DNA of 64,000 nt, from contig NZ_JADLJS010000003.1 in assembly GCF_015680405.1 (NCBI RefSeq), forward strand, positions 62,001-126,000. The letters are read 5' to 3'. Position numbers and translations under genes: made by a program. Positions 8,559 through 16,101 of the stretch are shown piece after piece. The notes under the pieces are model-generated. The model saw only the letters and a program-made list of their open reading frames with translations. It did no database searches and had not been told where the DNA came from. This DNA comes from Pseudomonas pudica (lineage in GTDB: Bacteria; Pseudomonadota; Gammaproteobacteria; Pseudomonadales; Pseudomonadaceae). Each line of letters opens with the position of its first letter. Position 1 is the first letter of the stretch.

Positions 8559-8927
8559 TTACTTGGCTACCCAGCCTTCAACCTCATCGGCGCCGTACTG
8601 GGCTTTCCACTCTTTCAGCAGCTTATGATTGCCGCCCTTAGTCTCGATGATTTCCCCGTTGTGTGGGTTTTTGTACTGCTTCACCTGACGAGTACGACGC
8701 GGCGCCTTTTCCACAGCCGCAGGAGCAGCGGCGCGGCGACCGGACTGCGGATCGAGCAGGTTGATGATGTCACGAAGGCTAAAGCCGTACTTACTCAACA
8801 GATCACGCAGTTTTGTCTCAAACTCGATCTCTTTCTGAAGCTCACTGCTGCCCTTCATAGCTTCCAATTCAGCCAGTTGGGCTGCCAATTTCTGCTCAAG
8901 CTGCCTAAACTCTGCAAGACGCGACAT
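8559..8927 (-). CDS. MvaT/MvaU-family H-NS-like xenogeneic silencer
   Basis: 122 residues from the ATG at 8927. The N-terminal half is a coiled-coil oligomerisation region (RLAEFRQLEQKLAAQLAEL). The family linker SLRDIINLLDP follows, then a C-terminal DNA-binding domain with KQYKNPHNGEIIETKGGNHK, nearly identical to MvaT. Proteins of this family bind AT-rich DNA and silence foreign genes. As an extra copy inside an accessory region, it may modulate host MvaT/MvaU by mixed oligomers. A strong terminator follows the gene. Confidence 0.9.
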   Translation of the reverse strand: MSRLAEFRQLEQKLAAQLAELEAMKGSSELQKEIEFETKLRDLLSKYGFSLRDIINLLDPQSGRRAAAPAAVEKAPRRTRQVKQYKNPHNGEIIETKGGNHKLLKEWKAQYGADEVEGWVAK

Positions 8928-9001
8928 GTGCATACTCCGTAATGTGTAGATAGTCTTAAGAGAAGACTAGCGCAGTTGAAGTTCAAAACCAAATGAAAAA
9001 T

Positions 9002-10180
9002 TCATGGCCACCAGTCATCGTCTTGCTTACTGCTGCTCCAGTAGCCGTATCCTGAACTCGATAATTCCACGGATAGGTCAATAACTTTCGGGATATCTAC
9101 TTTTAATGGATCAAGCAGCTCAACCTGTTGTCTAGCCCAGCTAACCCACATCGCTAATGCCATCTGAGTTGCTTCGTCCGGAGGCGAACCTTCAACTGTC
9201 GCCTGGATGAACGCTCGCAGCCGCTGAGCGCGCTCCCAGCTTTCTAGATTTTTCATCAGATTTTGACGCAGTTTGTCTAACCGACGCTGCTGGTCAATTA
9301 CCTCCTTGCGCACCCGCTCCTCTTCTGCCCATCGGCGGCGACTAGCTTCATCGGATAATCGTTGGGCTTTCACGGAGGCGGCAATACGAACGAAACCTGT
9401 CAGGATCTGACCAAGCTTCAACTCAAGCTTCCCTGTCTTGCTGTCAGTCCAAGTTTTTTGAATGAGAACCTCGGATCGTGCATCGACGATGAGGGAAAAT
9501 ACGCCAGTGGGCTCCCACCCAAAACGAGCGGCCCTCATCGCTGTAAAATTAGGCTCCCATCGCTGTCCAGGCTTGGTAGGTCTGGGAGGGGGCGGTGGAA
9601 TATCGAAGCGTTTTATGCGTTCCTGGATTGTGATCAGTAACTCTTCCCCGTCGACTCGCACGAAGCTACCGTTACTACCAATACCCCAGGTGTACCCCAA
9701 CGACTCACTGGCTTTGATCAAGCTGTCGTAGAGAAGCGCGCAGCGATCCACTTCATTCCGGGATATGTGCGAGTTCAATACCTTGCTTTTGTCCAATACC
9801 ACTGCACTGTTGAGCTCCTTGGCCTTCCTCGCGGCACCAAGCCATTTATTTACCAACGGATGAGGGTCAGATAACTCCTTTGGCACGATCAAGATTCTAG
9901 GGTCTTTGATTACATTTTCTGGCTTCAGCCTTACAGCCTTCTCGACATTTAAAACGTGAAACGTGATTGGCGTGGTGGAGGCTGGGGGCTTTGGACGACG
10001 TGGACGTTTTGAGATTGGCTTGGCCCAGTGCCCTCGGGTAGGCAACGTGATGCCCGCTTTGCGGCAGGCCTTCGACAAGCCCACATCCGAGACACCTATT
10101 TCCTTTGCGATGATGAGAACAGGTCGCTCCCACACCATTTCAAATAGCTGTTGAGGAGTGAAGGTCTTTTCGACGTACAT
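9002..10180 (-). CDS. island-type hypothetical protein with N-terminal HTH
   Basis: 392 residues. Residues about 8-52 look like a helix-turn-helix (LFEMVWERP, then AKEIGVSDVGLSKACRKAGI and TRGHWAK). Residues about 190-200 hold a proline run (IPPPPPRPTKPG). Residues about 260-320 are a charged coiled coil (SRRRWAEEERVRKEV). The end is Ser/Trp rich. I recall similar proteins from genomic islands of Gram-negative bacteria with no assigned function. The start overlaps the upstream broken gene by ATGA. Confidence 0.6.
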   Translation of the reverse strand: MYVEKTFTPQQLFEMVWERPVLIIAKEIGVSDVGLSKACRKAGITLPTRGHWAKPISKRPRRPKPPASTTPITFHVLNVEKAVRLKPENVIKDPRILIVPKELSDPHPLVNKWLGAARKAKELNSAVVLDKSKVLNSHISRNEVDRCALLYDSLIKASESLGYTWGIGSNGSFVRVDGEELLITIQERIKRFDIPPPPPRPTKPGQRWEPNFTAMRAARFGWEPTGVFSLIVDARSEVLIQKTWTDSKTGKLELKLGQILTGFVRIAASVKAQRLSDEASRRRWAEEERVRKEVIDQQRRLDKLRQNLMKNLESWERAQRLRAFIQATVEGSPPDEATQMALAMWVSWARQQVELLDPLKVDIPKVIDLSVELSSSGYGYWSSSKQDDDWWP

Positions 10181-10505
10181 TACTCACCCTTTGTGGCATC
10201 CAAAGCGTTGTACCAATCAGCGTATGGCGAATGGTCTATCCGACAGCGATTGTAGTCCGGGCTGCCGTCGTCCCACCAAACGGGCCCCCGCTCGCCCAGT
10301 TCTACCTTGGCAGCATTCACTCGCGCACGCGCAGAACTGAGCATCCTCAAATCGTCAGCGCGCTTGGCCTCTTTGACATCTCGTCGAGCATCCATCAGGT
10401 CATGCACAAGGCGTTGCCGCTCTTGCTCAGTCAGCGAAGGGTTCGTGCAGCGCCAGAGTGACCTTTGACAACAAAATAGCGTCCGTCTGGTGTCGTTGGA
10501 TGCAT
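10180..10505 (-). pseudogene. frameshifted small island gene (TPDGRY...WWDDG family)
   Basis: The ATG at 10505 starts MHPTTPDGRYFVVKG, and the downstream part LWRCTNPSLTEQERQ...GERGPVWWDDGSPDYN continues in another frame. Restoring one base near 10460 (GGTC-ACTCTGG) joins them into a protein of about 108 residues, a family I recall as common in genomic islands (TPDGRY-VV-GRLWR...ALGERGPVWW). So this is a 1-base deletion, or a sequencing error. The last codons overlap the next gene's start (ATGA). Confidence 0.6.
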
Positions 10506-10800
10506 AGCGCAGATCTCGTGGGCGATACATGAAGGACACCGGATATGACTTAAAGGCTTCATACCGGAAGAAGACGGATCGCCACATTGCCTGAACTGTC
10601 GTTCGTGGGAGGCAGCGCAACCTGCCGGCTGCATGCACGAGACGGAGCAAGCCAGCTTTCACTAGCGCCATGGAGCACATTTGTACTCCTGCCTCTTCCT
10701 GTCGCTACATCCACCAAACTCCCCTACCCTGCGTGTTTTCCGGAGCCTCTTTGACACAGGGTATTATCGATGGCTGATCACTGAGAGTCACTGGCAGCGT

Positions 10801-11133
10801 ATGACTGAACATAACCAGCACGACGTACCGTCAGGCGCTTTGACGGCGCGGGACGTCAGCCAGGTGTTGCGAGAGGCGGTGTTCGGGCGCCGGACAATGA
10901 CCAAGATTGGCAGCCAGTCCTGGGAGCAGGTTAACGCCTGCCACTTCGAAGTGGATATAGAGGGATGGCGGATCACGATCTACAACGACTGTGACGAACT
11001 GGATTACTGCGAGCGGTGCGTTAGCCCGGATGGGCAGCGCTGGGATTTCGATCCTGGTGACCGGACAGATCCGGTTGCTCTGTTATCGACTTGGGAGCAT
11101 CAGACACTGGAGCGTATGTTGAAAGCCCTGTAG
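10801..11133 (+). CDS. small conserved Pseudomonas protein (DUF7693-like)
   Basis: 110 residues from the ATG at 10801; an upstream extension to 10681 has no start signal. Contains LREAVFGRRTMTKIG, WEQVNACHFEVDIEGW and a Cys pair in LDYCERCVSPDG. From memory it matches a short Pseudomonas family now numbered DUF7693, of unknown function. It sits divergent to the broken gene at 10180-10505. Confidence 0.6.
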   Translation: MTEHNQHDVPSGALTARDVSQVLREAVFGRRTMTKIGSQSWEQVNACHFEVDIEGWRITIYNDCDELDYCERCVSPDGQRWDFDPGDRTDPVALLSTWEHQTLERMLKAL

Positions 11134-11346
11134 AGCAATGAGGGGGTGCCCTCCCTGGCCCGGCTGTCGTGAACCGAGCCAGCGCCTAGCGACGTCTCGG
11201 CCCTTCGGGCTTCCATCCTTCACGCCGCCGCGCTACGCCCACGATTTCTCACTTTTTCTCCTCTCAAATTACCCCATGCCGCTAGAACGACTTGGCCTTC
11301 CAAGCGGCCCCCCTTGACCAAGTGTTACGGCGTTAGGTGGCTTTTA

Positions 11347-11556
11347 CTAGTGACTAGTCTCGGATGGGCCGCCAAGTGCGCGCAGCTGATAGTCAGTAAC
11401 GGCCTGAAACCTATGCTCAGCCAACAGCCGCAGGCGCTCGAGCTCCGCCCCGCTGACACCGTCGGCTTGCGCCTGGTGATAACGTTTCATAGCCTCCACG
11501 GCATCGGTGTACATCGGATGATCAGGAAGCAGGACGCGATTGGGATCCTTCATCAT
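11347..11556 (-). CDS. ~70-residue helical island family, copy 2
   Basis: 69 residues, all helical. It shares the pattern LxxDAVEAMKRYHQAQADG...ELERLRLLAEHRFQAVTDYQL with the copies at 15755-15964, 11709-11867 and 3921-4148. No signal peptide and no motif of known function. The second codon is also ATG (11553). The multi-copy state on one island is its most notable feature. Confidence 0.6.
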   Translation of the reverse strand: MMKDPNRVLLPDHPMYTDAVEAMKRYHQAQADGVSGAELERLRLLAEHRFQAVTDYQLRALGGPSETSH

Positions 11557-11708
11557 CGTGGTATTTCCTAGGGCCTATACGATTACATGAATCATAGCCT
11601 CGAATACGTCAGCTTCTGCGGTAACGGCTTCGCGCTCCATGAAGGCTGAGGAGAGCACCGCAATCCGCATGGCTGCGAATCAGCGGCCTTCCGATGCCAC
11701 ATCTCAAC

Positions 11709-11867
11709 TCAATGTACCGACTTACCTAACGTACCGACTACGTGCAGGTGATAGCCGGCCACGGTCAGGTGATAGGCCTCGACGCAAAGGCGCTCGGACT
11801 TTGTGCCGGGTCGGCCTAGGGCGATCGCTTCACTGTAGACACGGATCGCCCCGAGCGCTTGCTTCAC
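11709..11867 (-). pseudogene. N-terminally truncated family member, left flank of the recombinase module
   Basis: The frame from GTG 11867 gives 52 residues (KQALGAIRVYSEAIALGRP ... GTLGKSVH) that align nearly end to end with the copy at 15755-15964 but lack about 11 N-terminal residues and two internal ones. A stop (TAA) directly precedes the GTG, and the DNA further upstream still resembles the intact copy, with a short deletion. It forms an imperfect direct repeat with the right-hand copy around the recombinase/ParB genes. Confidence 0.65.
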
Positions 11868-11899
11868 TTAGCCATTCCGGCAGAGCGTTTCCGTAAAAG

Positions 11900-12262
11900 T
11901 CACGATGTGGCTGGGTGGAAGCTGGGTGCAAGACACGCATCAATGAGTTGAGCAGTCTCGATCAGTCGCTGGCTCAAAGCTGGGAGAAGCGCCACTGCGA
12001 CGATAGATCTTCGTTGAGCGAGTTCAAGGACGATATGAAGAACGGCATCGGAGTGCCGCATGATTTCTATCAAATGTAGCCCACTAGGCCCGTTGGCTCC
12101 AGAGATCCAATTTTTTGTCGTTCTTTCACTCGCGTTAGTCCAATTTCGCAGGGTCTTAATAGCTCTGTGTGAAGTGCCAAGCTCGTTCAGCAGCGCTGAC
12201 GCCAAGGCATGGGCATACACGTCAGAGCTTATTGGAAAAGAATTGCCCATTTTCGCGATCAT
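11900..12262 (-). CDS. small HTH-like protein of the recombinase module
   Basis: 120 residues from the ATG at 12262, preceded by a strong GGAGGT (12269-12274); a longer frame to 12364 is unlikely. Residues about 20-55 (LLNELGTSHRAIKTLRNWT, then SERTTKNWISGANGPSGLHL) look like a helix-turn-helix of the kind found beside serine recombinases. It is divergent from the recombinase, with about 100 bases between. It could control recombinase expression or act as a recombination directionality factor. Neither role is shown. Confidence 0.6.
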   Translation of the reverse strand: MIAKMGNSFPISSDVYAHALASALLNELGTSHRAIKTLRNWTNASERTTKNWISGANGPSGLHLIEIMRHSDAVLHIVLELAQRRSIVAVALLPALSQRLIETAQLIDACLAPSFHPATS

Positions 12263-12302
12263 TTTTCCACCTCCCAAATTTATTATTTGATATGCGCCGA
12301 TA

Positions 12303-12339
12303 GGCATACAGCAGTCTTGCCTAGGGTAATAGGTATGCC
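12303..12339. promoter_or_regulatory. inverted repeat upstream of the serine recombinase
   Basis: GGCATAC (12303-12309) and GTATGCC (12333-12339) form a 7-base dyad with a 23-base spacer, between the divergent HTH gene and the recombinase. It could be an operator for the HTH protein or a binding/crossover site for the recombinase. Confidence 0.35.
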
Positions 12340-12364
12340 ACAAACCAACTGATAGGCCTGCCAA

Positions 12365-13918
12365 ATGCGACCGAGCACATCATTTAGCGCAGAAACCACT
12401 AACAGGGCGGCAGCTTATGTCAGGATGTCGACTGAGCATCAGCAGTACTCCACTGAAAATCAGCTGGACGCTATCAACATTTACGCGCAGACCCACAATC
12501 TCAATGTTGTGAAAATCTATACGGATGCAGGGAAAAGTGGACTCAGTCTAGATGGGCGCGAGGCTCTTCAACGTCTGCTTGCGGATGTAGAATATAGAAA
12601 CTGCGACTTCGCCACCGTGCTCGTCTATGACGTCAGTCGGTGGGGACGCTTTCAAGACCCAGACGTCAGCGCAAGTTATGAAGTACGCTGCCGGCAAGCA
12701 GGCGTCAGAGTAGAATATTGTGCTGAACAATTTGTAAATGACGGCTCCCCCGTATCCAGCATCATAAAAAGCATGAAAAGAATGATGGCCGGCGAATACA
12801 GCCGCGAGCTTTCCGTGAAGGTATTTGCCGGACAGTCACGTTTGATTCAGCTAGGGTATAGGCAGGGCGGCACTGCAGGTTACGGTCTACGACGCCACCT
12901 CATAGACCAAACTGGCAGACCTAAGGCAACGCTTTCCTGCAAAGAATACAAAAGTCTTCAAACCGACAGGGTAGTTCTAGCGCCTGGGCCAGACGCTGAG
13001 CGAGAAGTAGTGCTAGAGATATATAACTCATTTATTAAAAAGGCTCTGACAGAAAAAGAAATTGCCGATTCATTAAACAGGCGCGGGCTACTTACTGACC
13101 TAAACAGGCCATGGACACGCGGTGTTGTACATCAAATTCTTGTGAATGAAAAATATATCGGCAACAACGTTTGGAACCATACCTCAGCAAAACTAAAGAT
13201 GCCTCGCATCGCCAACCCCGCGGCTGAATGGATAAGAGCGGACGCAGCATTTCCAGCAATAGTTGACCGCTCGCTATTTATCGCTGCCCAGGCAATAATT
13301 CAGGCTCGTACACGCTTATGGTCAAATGAAGAAATGCTGACGAGTCTAAAAGACTTATTTCAAGAGCGAGGGTGTCTCTCAGGCCTTATCATTGACGAAC
13401 AGGAGGACATACCATCAAGCAGCTGTTACCGAAAGCGCTTTGGTAGTCTGATTGACAGCTATCGTCTCATCGGATATGAGCCGGCTAGGGACTATAGTTT
13501 CATTGAAGCCAATCGTCATCTGCGAGAACGTTATCCTGAGATACTCACTGATACGCAGCAGAAAATTGAGGCTGTAGGAGGACGAATAACCATAGATCCG
13601 AGCACTCAACTAGTGCTTGTTAATGATGAGTTTACAATTTCCATTGTACTCTGCCGTTGCCAGCAAATAGGAGCGAATCGTCGACGCTGGCAAGTAAGAT
13701 TCGACTTCAGCCTTTTCCCGGACATCACTGTCGCCGTCCGCATGCTTCCAGGGGAAGAAGAAGTACTTGATTACTACCTGTTTCCTATGATTGATCTGGT
13801 AGCGCCTAATTTGCGACTCGGCGACGCAAACCCCCGAGAACTGGAACTGTATCGCTTCGAAAGTTTGGAAATCTTGTCCACGCTGAGCAAGCGATTTCAT
13901 CTGACGAGCGCCGCGTAA
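12365..13918 (+). CDS. large serine recombinase
   Basis: 517 residues. The resolvase domain (about 15-165) has the nucleophile S22 in YVRMSTEHQQYS, plus DAGKSGLSLDGR and YDVSRWGR. A recombinase domain follows (about 190-310; ALTEKEIADSLNRRGL, HQILVNEKYIGNNVW). Then comes a module SSCYRKRFGSLIDSYRLIGY that I associate with this recombinase group. No Cys zinc ribbon is visible. It cuts and rejoins DNA through a covalent serine link. Its stop shares one base with the next ATG (TAATG), so it is coupled to the ParB-like genes. It is probably the integrase of the surrounding module. Confidence 0.9.
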   Translation: MRPSTSFSAETTNRAAAYVRMSTEHQQYSTENQLDAINIYAQTHNLNVVKIYTDAGKSGLSLDGREALQRLLADVEYRNCDFATVLVYDVSRWGRFQDPDVSASYEVRCRQAGVRVEYCAEQFVNDGSPVSSIIKSMKRMMAGEYSRELSVKVFAGQSRLIQLGYRQGGTAGYGLRRHLIDQTGRPKATLSCKEYKSLQTDRVVLAPGPDAEREVVLEIYNSFIKKALTEKEIADSLNRRGLLTDLNRPWTRGVVHQILVNEKYIGNNVWNHTSAKLKMPRIANPAAEWIRADAAFPAIVDRSLFIAAQAIIQARTRLWSNEEMLTSLKDLFQERGCLSGLIIDEQEDIPSSSCYRKRFGSLIDSYRLIGYEPARDYSFIEANRHLRERYPEILTDTQQKIEAVGGRITIDPSTQLVLVNDEFTISIVLCRCQQIGANRRRWQVRFDFSLFPDITVAVRMLPGEEEVLDYYLFPMIDLVAPNLRLGDANPRELELYRFESLEILSTLSKRFHLTSAA

Positions 13919-14814
13919 TGAACGCGCCTCAGGAAGCTCCGCTGACACTACATGTCGCCCGAGCTTCGTCTATTGAACAAATCCCCTTAGAGCTCATCAA
14001 GGTTATTAACCCAAGGCAACGCAATAAGAAAGTTTTCGCCAGATTAGTTGAAAATATAGCAAATCTAGGATTAAAAAGACCTATAACTGTAGCCCGCACT
14101 AACACAGGCTTCGACCTAGTGTGTGGTCAAGGTAGATTTGAAGCCTTTAAGGTGTTAGGAGAGAGAAAAATCCCTTGCGTGGTGATAACCGCTAGTGAAG
14201 TGGACAGATATCTGATTAGTCTAGTAGAAAATCTCGCGCGGCGAAAGCACTCGAACCGCGACCTGCTAGAAGCAATAAATTCGTTACATGATCGCGGATA
14301 CACCACCAAACAAATATCACAGAAGACGTGCCTAGACTATAACTATGTTGGCGGAATACTAATTTTACTAAGACAAGGTGAAGAGCGATTAATCAGTGCC
14401 GTAGAAAAAGGCTGGCTACCAATTAAAATTGCTATAACAGTCGCACGCTCAGATGATACTGTAACTCAAGCAGCCATGCTCGAGGCATATGAAAATGGGT
14501 TACTGAAGGGCGAGCAATTAATGAAAGTCCGCCGCTTAATCGACAATCGTCGCGCTGGCGGGAAATGCTTCAAACATCAGAAAACACCTGAAAAGATTAC
14601 TACTTCCCGCCAGCTTCTTAATGCGTATCAATCTGAGGTGCGCAGACAAAGATTGATGGTAAAGAAAGCAGACATTGGCGAACAACGTCTATTATTTATC
14701 GTCACAGCATTAAGAAGGCTTCTCTCTGATGAGTATTTTTGCTCCCTGTTGAAGAGTGAAGGCATTGAGGACATGCCACAGGTTTTAGCCGATCGCGTCA
14801 AGGGAGAAATATGA
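13918..14814 (+). CDS. ParB/RepB-like protein 1
   Basis: 298 residues. The ParB N-terminal (sulfiredoxin-like, CTP-binding) domain covers about 15-110, with IPLELIKVINPRQRN, the box CGQGRFEAFKVLG and ENLARRKHSNRDLL. A helix-turn-helix follows (TTKQISQKTCLDYNYVGGI). The C-terminal part resembles the RepB plasmid-partition C-domain. No ParA gene is nearby, so partition as such is unlikely. Translation is coupled on both sides (TAATG before, ATGA after). It probably assists or directs the serine recombinase. Confidence 0.8.
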   Translation: MNAPQEAPLTLHVARASSIEQIPLELIKVINPRQRNKKVFARLVENIANLGLKRPITVARTNTGFDLVCGQGRFEAFKVLGERKIPCVVITASEVDRYLISLVENLARRKHSNRDLLEAINSLHDRGYTTKQISQKTCLDYNYVGGILILLRQGEERLISAVEKGWLPIKIAITVARSDDTVTQAAMLEAYENGLLKGEQLMKVRRLIDNRRAGGKCFKHQKTPEKITTSRQLLNAYQSEVRRQRLMVKKADIGEQRLLFIVTALRRLLSDEYFCSLLKSEGIEDMPQVLADRVKGEI

Positions 14815-15716
14815 ACGAAATTAAAAGCGCGTTTGATGGCAGGCTATTAACTTTGGCAACATCTCAATTGCTGCCATCACGAATTATCCCGGCATCAACT
14901 CTCAGCTCGCCTAAGTATTTAACGATTCTAGCGTCCATACGAGAGCTCGGAATCATTGAGCCAATAGCTATACACCATGAGCCAATTGACTTGAATGAGC
15001 AACCATCGAGATACTTAGTACTTGACGGGCACCTACGACTAGCAGCGTTAAAACAGCTAGGCGCACAACATGCACTCTGTATGCTTTCGACCGATGACGA
15101 GGGATTCACGTATAATAGACAAATAAGTCGACTAACTCCCATTCAAGAAAGTAAGATGATAACTCAGGCTATCGAGAGAGGAGTTTCTGCCGAGCGAATC
15201 GCTGAAGTCCTCAACATTAGCCTTGATCGGATCCAGCTGAGGCAAAACCTATTAAAAGGAATAGCGAAAGAGGCCATCGAATTATTAAAAACAAGAATGG
15301 TTAGTCAGCCGGTCTTCCATGCACTTAGAAAAATGAAGCCAATGCGGCAGATCGAAGCTGCAGAAATGATGATTTCTGCAAACTGCTATACCGGACGTTA
15401 CGCGCAGATGGTATTGACCGCAACAAGACCTGAGGACTTATTGGAGACTAAGACCTCAGTCGAAGGTGTATCTCCTGAAAATATCGTGAAAATGGAAAGA
15501 GAAATGGAGAGACTTTACCATGATTACCGGCTTGTTGAGGATACTTTGGGAGAAACCATGTTGGTTCTGGTTGTAGCAAAAGGCTATTTGACTAGAATTT
15601 TACGCAACGATTCAATTTCGGCGTATTTGCAACGTTTCGAGCCTGACTTAGCTCGAGAACTAATGGGAATTATGGATGCAGTCACAGCAGATGCGAGAAA
15701 TCTAGAGCGGGAGTAA
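14811..15716 (+). CDS. ParB/RepB-like protein 2
   Basis: 301 residues, paralogous in layout to the preceding gene. Residues about 15-110 carry LLPSRIIPAS, then YLVLDGHLRLAALKQLGA, a variant of the GxxRxxA box with H in place of Q/E. An HTH follows (GVSAERIAEVLNISLDRIQL), then a RepB-like C-terminal region. Start ATG overlaps the previous stop (ATGA). Last gene of the recombinase operon. The pair of diverged ParB-like proteins may work as a heteromeric DNA clamp, which is inference. Confidence 0.75.
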   Translation: MNEIKSAFDGRLLTLATSQLLPSRIIPASTLSSPKYLTILASIRELGIIEPIAIHHEPIDLNEQPSRYLVLDGHLRLAALKQLGAQHALCMLSTDDEGFTYNRQISRLTPIQESKMITQAIERGVSAERIAEVLNISLDRIQLRQNLLKGIAKEAIELLKTRMVSQPVFHALRKMKPMRQIEAAEMMISANCYTGRYAQMVLTATRPEDLLETKTSVEGVSPENIVKMEREMERLYHDYRLVEDTLGETMLVLVVAKGYLTRILRNDSISAYLQRFEPDLARELMGIMDAVTADARNLERE

Positions 15717-15754
15717 GGGCCCTACAGTTCAGCTTCCTATGGCCCCATGTCTAT

Positions 15755-15964
15755 CTAATGTACCGACTCACCTAGCGTACCGGCTCTGTACAGTTGATAA
15801 TCGACCACGGTCTGATACAGGTGATCCGCTGCAACGCGAAGGCGCTCGATCTCGGCTTCGGGTCTGCCCTGGGCCATTGCCTGGTTGTAGGCTCTGATGG
15901 CCTCCAGCGCTTGCTTCAGAAGAGGCTCACCTGCTTCAGCCATTCCCAGCAGTGTTCGCTTCAT
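15755..15964 (-). CDS. ~70-residue helical island family, copy 4 (intact)
   Basis: 69 residues with AGAGG before the ATG. All helical: LLKQALEAIRAYNQAMAQG, then EIERLRVAADHLYQTVVDYQ. It is the best preserved copy of the family, 38 bases after the end of the ParB-like gene and convergent to it. Function unknown; toxin-antitoxin partners are not evident. Confidence 0.65.
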   Translation of the reverse strand: MKRTLLGMAEAGEPLLKQALEAIRAYNQAMAQGRPEAEIERLRVAADHLYQTVVDYQLYRAGTLGESVH

Positions 15965-16101
15965 TTGGTTGCCTCTGCGTCGTTAATCATTCAATGTCGC
16001 GCTCTATAGTATGACTCTTAGCCCCTTCGGGGGATATGCGATGTGACGCAGCCGCGTGTACCCTATTTCTGACCGCTTCGCGCTCAAAGATTGGAACAGC
16101 G

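Larger units (their letters stand above)
11900..15716. mobile_element. serine recombinase / double-ParB module
   Basis: Four genes (divergent HTH, recombinase, two ParB-like) are bracketed by two same-orientation copies of one small gene (11709-11867 and 15755-15964) that are alike at DNA level, e.g. both carry GTACCGACT near their 3' ends. The codon use of the module is visibly more A/T rich than that of its neighbours. It looks like a compact mobile unit, but exact ends and target duplications were not found. Confidence 0.55.
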
